Shown: in pieces, positions 60,975 through 64,000 of the stretch
Position numbering within the stretch: position 1 is the stretch's first letter
Layout of the letters: each line of letters starts with the position of its first letter
Assembly (NCBI GenBank): GCA_022316685.1
Contig: JAKJHU010000039.1
Location: forward strand, 1,116,001-1,180,000
Source: Progne subis subis
Lineage: Eukaryota; Chordata; Aves; Passeriformes; Hirundinidae
DNA: 64,000 nt
Direction: 5' to 3'
The notes under the pieces: model-generated
Told to the model about the DNA's origin: nothing
The model's input: the letters and a program-made list of their open reading frames with translations, nothing else
Database searches by the model: none
Made by a program: the position numbers and the translations under genes

Positions 60975-62750
60975 ATAGTTTACTCTTTTAAATGTCTCAG
61001 AAGTGGAATAGTCTTTTACTGAATATGTCTTTTAAAGATAGGGAAGAACCATGATTTGTTCTTTAAGCACACCCACAGATTGCAGGATGAACAGGTGAAA
61101 TGAAACAGGTGAAACTGTCTGTCTGTATTCACAATGAGACATATCCGCCTCTTCTTTACAGCATTATAAACCAGGGGTAAGTCTGTTAAATTTGATGTGT
61201 CACCATAAATACAGGCAAATCTGTCCCAGTGTTCTGAGGGGTTACAAATGGCTAGTCAAAAATAGCAAAAATAACAACTATGCTTACTTGAAGTGTAAAG
61301 TTAAGAAGAGGCTTCACTGGAGTAATTATGTTTAAATCAAACTTCATTTTGAACTTCTCACAAGCAGCTCACAGGGAACTAAAAGGAACATGTTTGCTAG
61401 GGAGTGTTACCTGCACTCAGCTCAAACACATGACATTTTTGTGTAGATTTTCTGCTGAAATGACAGCTGTGGAAGATAAATCCTTTATTTCAGGCAAGAA
61501 CAGGGAAAACATAAGCAGAAGCCATGAGAGTATCTCAGATGCTCTTCCATGGAGCTATGGGAACTTTGAGGAGGGAGCACACAATTCACATGCCAAACCA
61601 ACAACCTGCAGCCAGTGATGCTGCTACCTGGTTGTCCCTTTAGGAGTATGCTTCTTGTTGTGTAATACTATACCTGAGGCCCTTTCTCCTCCCCTATTTT
61701 ACTTTATTCCTTGAATATGTTGGCACCTAGGCCAGTAGGAAGAATATGAGGGATAAAAGTAGTGAGAGGGAAGTGAGAAGAAAAGGCATTCTCTTCCTCT
61801 TTCATGATGGAGAATAGCAATTGTCTGCAGCATGAGATAGTGCAGATGTAGGAGAAAAATGTTTTTCTTCTCCCACGTTTTTCCCTCTCTGTGGTGATCT
61901 TCACCTCCCGTGTAGTTTTTTCTTTCCAGAGTACTTCCCTACCCTTTCTCACAGAGTAACCCTATGCTCTATACACCAGCAGACCCTTTGTTAGCAGGGG
62001 CGCTGTGCACACTCCTTGCTCCCCTTTGGCTTTATCCTTTGTGTTCGTTCTCACCGTCATAGCTATCATCTCATGATCTCAAACACTTGCACCCATTTTT
62101 CCGAGGGGGCAGTGGCATCTGAATGTGCCTGAGGCGTGTTGTCTCCCTCTCCCCAGTTTAAGTATGTGAGGTAGCTGAATAGTCAGAGGTACTTTGTGCA
62201 GGCGTGACTTGGATATGTAATTTTAATTCCAGCCACGAGGGGACCGTCACAGTTTATGATCTCCTTTCTGTAGGTTCGTCTGATCCATACACTTAGATCA
62301 GTTACAGTTTTGCTTCTTCTGAGGTAAAAAGACATACCCCGGCGCTTTTTTTTTTTTTTTTTTCCCCTGTGGCTTTCATTTATTAAGAGTCCAGAGTTTA
62401 TATCAAAAATATATAAATGTCTTGCATAGAGAGATTTGGCAAACAGCCTACAAAAATTAATCCCCAAAATAAAGATCTCCTATTTATTGCAGCAATTGTT
62501 TTCACATCATACGACCCGTGTTTGGAGCCTCATTCTCCTCTTGCACGCAGCAGCTGTGTACTTGCATAACTTGATCTGGTTGTGTTTGTATGATCAAAAA
62601 AGTATGTGACTGCAACATGCACTAACTTGCTCACTTTGTCTAATGAGCAGCAAAGGCAGATCAACTAAAACATGCAGCCAGGGTCCCCAGCCCCATTGGA
62701 GCTGATGATGAGCCACAGAGGCTGACTGCTGTCCCTGCTGCTGCTCCTCT

Positions 62751-62808
62751 GCTGGCCACGCCATTACCTGCTCTGCTCCTAGGCTGGCCATGCCATCACC
62801 TGCTCTGC
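62751..62808. repeat. Local duplication of 26 bp
   Basis: GCTGGCCACGCCATTACCTG plus CTCTGC (62751-62776) recurs at 62783-62808 with two C/T differences, spaced 32 bp start to start. Confidence 0.8.
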
Positions 62809-63699
62809 ACAGAGAAGCATCATCCCCTGGCACAGCTGCTCCTGATGCCACTCCTGAGAGGCAGGCAGCCCACCCACAGCTTTCCCCCTTGGCTTCCCAG
62901 GAAGAGATGTGCTCCTTATCTCAGCCACAGAGGGGAAACTGCCTCAGGCATGAATGGCTGTGGGCCAGTTGGGATCTTCCCTCAGGCACGACCAGCACTT
63001 GGGCTATATGCCTTTCTTCCAGTTCTGAAAAAAGGGCCTTTCTGGATAAAAACAGACACAACTCCTTTTTCTCCCCACCTATGTCCTAAAAGAGATATGG
63101 TAACTACTAATAAATGCTTGTGTTTGCTGCATCCAAGAGAGACTTGCAAATCACAGCTCTCAAGTACTTCTCCTCGGGCATTCTGAGGTCATGCTCAGCG
63201 TGGAATTGAAGGTGGCGTTTCTCAGCTGTCATGCTCTAAGGTCTCCGAGAAATCTCATGTGGGCAGTGACAAATTATGTATGTACTACACAGGCCAAGTT
63301 AAACCCAAGGCTTCCCTCTAGATCATATTTAAACTGTTGTCTTCATGAAATCTTTCTAATCTATTTAGAAATGTCCATCACATCTTTGCCTCTGTATCGT
63401 CAAGGCTTCGACACCCCATGGGAACGCAAACCGAAAGGAAGTAGAAATAAGCAACATGTTAATGATAACAATGTTTAGAAAGGGATTTCATGGGAATGAA
63501 ATAGACTTTTACTTTTGCCAATATAAATAAAGGCAGAAAGCTGTTTTTGTGGCAGGCATGTGTGAAATGTGAAACCCTGAGCCAGAACGACTGCGATAAG
63601 CAAAACGCTTCACCCCTGGAGGTGGGAACATGCTCTGGCAGTCACAGTAGCACAGAGCAAATTTGAAGCTCCCTGTTCCTGCCCCTAACTCCATGTCTG

Positions 63700-63765
63700 T
63701 AGTCAACTCATGTACTGTCTATCAGTTCACCCATCTGTACAACAGGGACATATTTATCTGTATGT
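63700..63765 (+). mobile_element. Possible ancient SINE core (MIR-like)
   Basis: 'tcagttcacccatctgtac' followed by 'aacagggacatatttat' resembles the MIR core phrase 'tcagtttccccatctgtaaaatgggga'. Only this short segment is recognisable. Confidence 0.25.
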
Positions 63766-64000
63766 TATCAGAGCCAACTCTTGGCAAGCATCACCAGTGG
63801 ACGGAGGCAGCCCTGTCCTGTCAGGAGTGCAGGATTTCACAAGAGAAAAGTAGAAGTCACCAGCACTTCGTCAGGACACAGAGTACCATTCCATTTGTTA
63901 AAACAGCTGTACACTTACAAGGAAATGTGGTGGTACTGACTGAGGAATCTCTTTATTCTCCAGGTAACTTTGAAAGATTTTGAGTTAAATCTTATGCAAA

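Larger units (their letters stand above)
60975..64000. other. No gene recognised in the right-hand 3 kb
   Basis: Includes a T18 run at 62346-62363 and a GC-richer patch at 62620-63190 with overlapping chance frames. No splice-supported coding interval seen. Confidence 0.45.

Overview
The window looks like AT-rich, gene-poor vertebrate DNA from a bird, most likely a passerine. The evidence is the repeat content: several CR1 LINE pieces ending in the typical ATTCTATG-type 3' end, and LTRs of endogenous retroviruses of the kind common in songbird genomes. Coding sequence is split by introns. There are no operons, no CRISPR array and no mobile bacterial elements. Most open reading frames over 60 codons are chance frames or lie inside repeats.

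The one secure gene is a Golgi carbohydrate sulfotransferase of the CHST8-14 type (Sulfotransfer_2 fold) at 48.6-50.0 kb on the + strand. I could assemble a complete two-exon coding region. A short exon at 48637-48730 supplies the start codon and a type II signal anchor. A single large exon at 49162-50012 supplies the whole catalytic domain. Together they encode 314 residues with both PAPS-binding motifs intact. The extreme left edge (3-95) reads as the C-terminal end of another + strand gene, followed by a long AT-rich stretch that could be its 3' UTR.

Layout: 0-2.8 kb, gene end and probable 3' UTR. 2.8-13.5 kb, mostly non-coding, with small CR1 remnants and weak exon candidates. 13.6-15.1 kb, a complete solo LTR with 5-bp target duplications. 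15.5-18.3 kb, two CR1 pieces. 19.2-21.6 kb, an A-rich stretch with long, broken coding-like frames (possible decayed gene). 22.8-24.2 kb, a GC-rich block and a CR1. 24-31 kb, mostly quiet, with a candidate exon pair at 29.1 and 30.7 kb. 32.6-33.5 kb, CR1. 34.4 kb, a G28 run. 35.9-36.8 kb, an eroded CR1. 38-46 kb, scattered weak exon candidates. 48.6-50.0 kb, the sulfotransferase. 52-55.3 kb, further exon candidates, the best being three phase-matched intervals at 54.6-55.3 kb. 58.1-58.5 kb, a truncated LTR beside a small CpG-rich block. 59.9-61.0 kb, a + strand LTR. 61-64 kb, mostly unassigned.

The exon candidates outside the sulfotransferase rest only on splice-site quality, open frame and phase agreement. 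Pseudo-exons of this quality are frequent in vertebrate introns, so they are given low confidence. I found no clearly new biological system. The most useful leads are the short-stemmed sulfotransferase, whose paralogue identity is unresolved, and the possible unannotated split genes around it.
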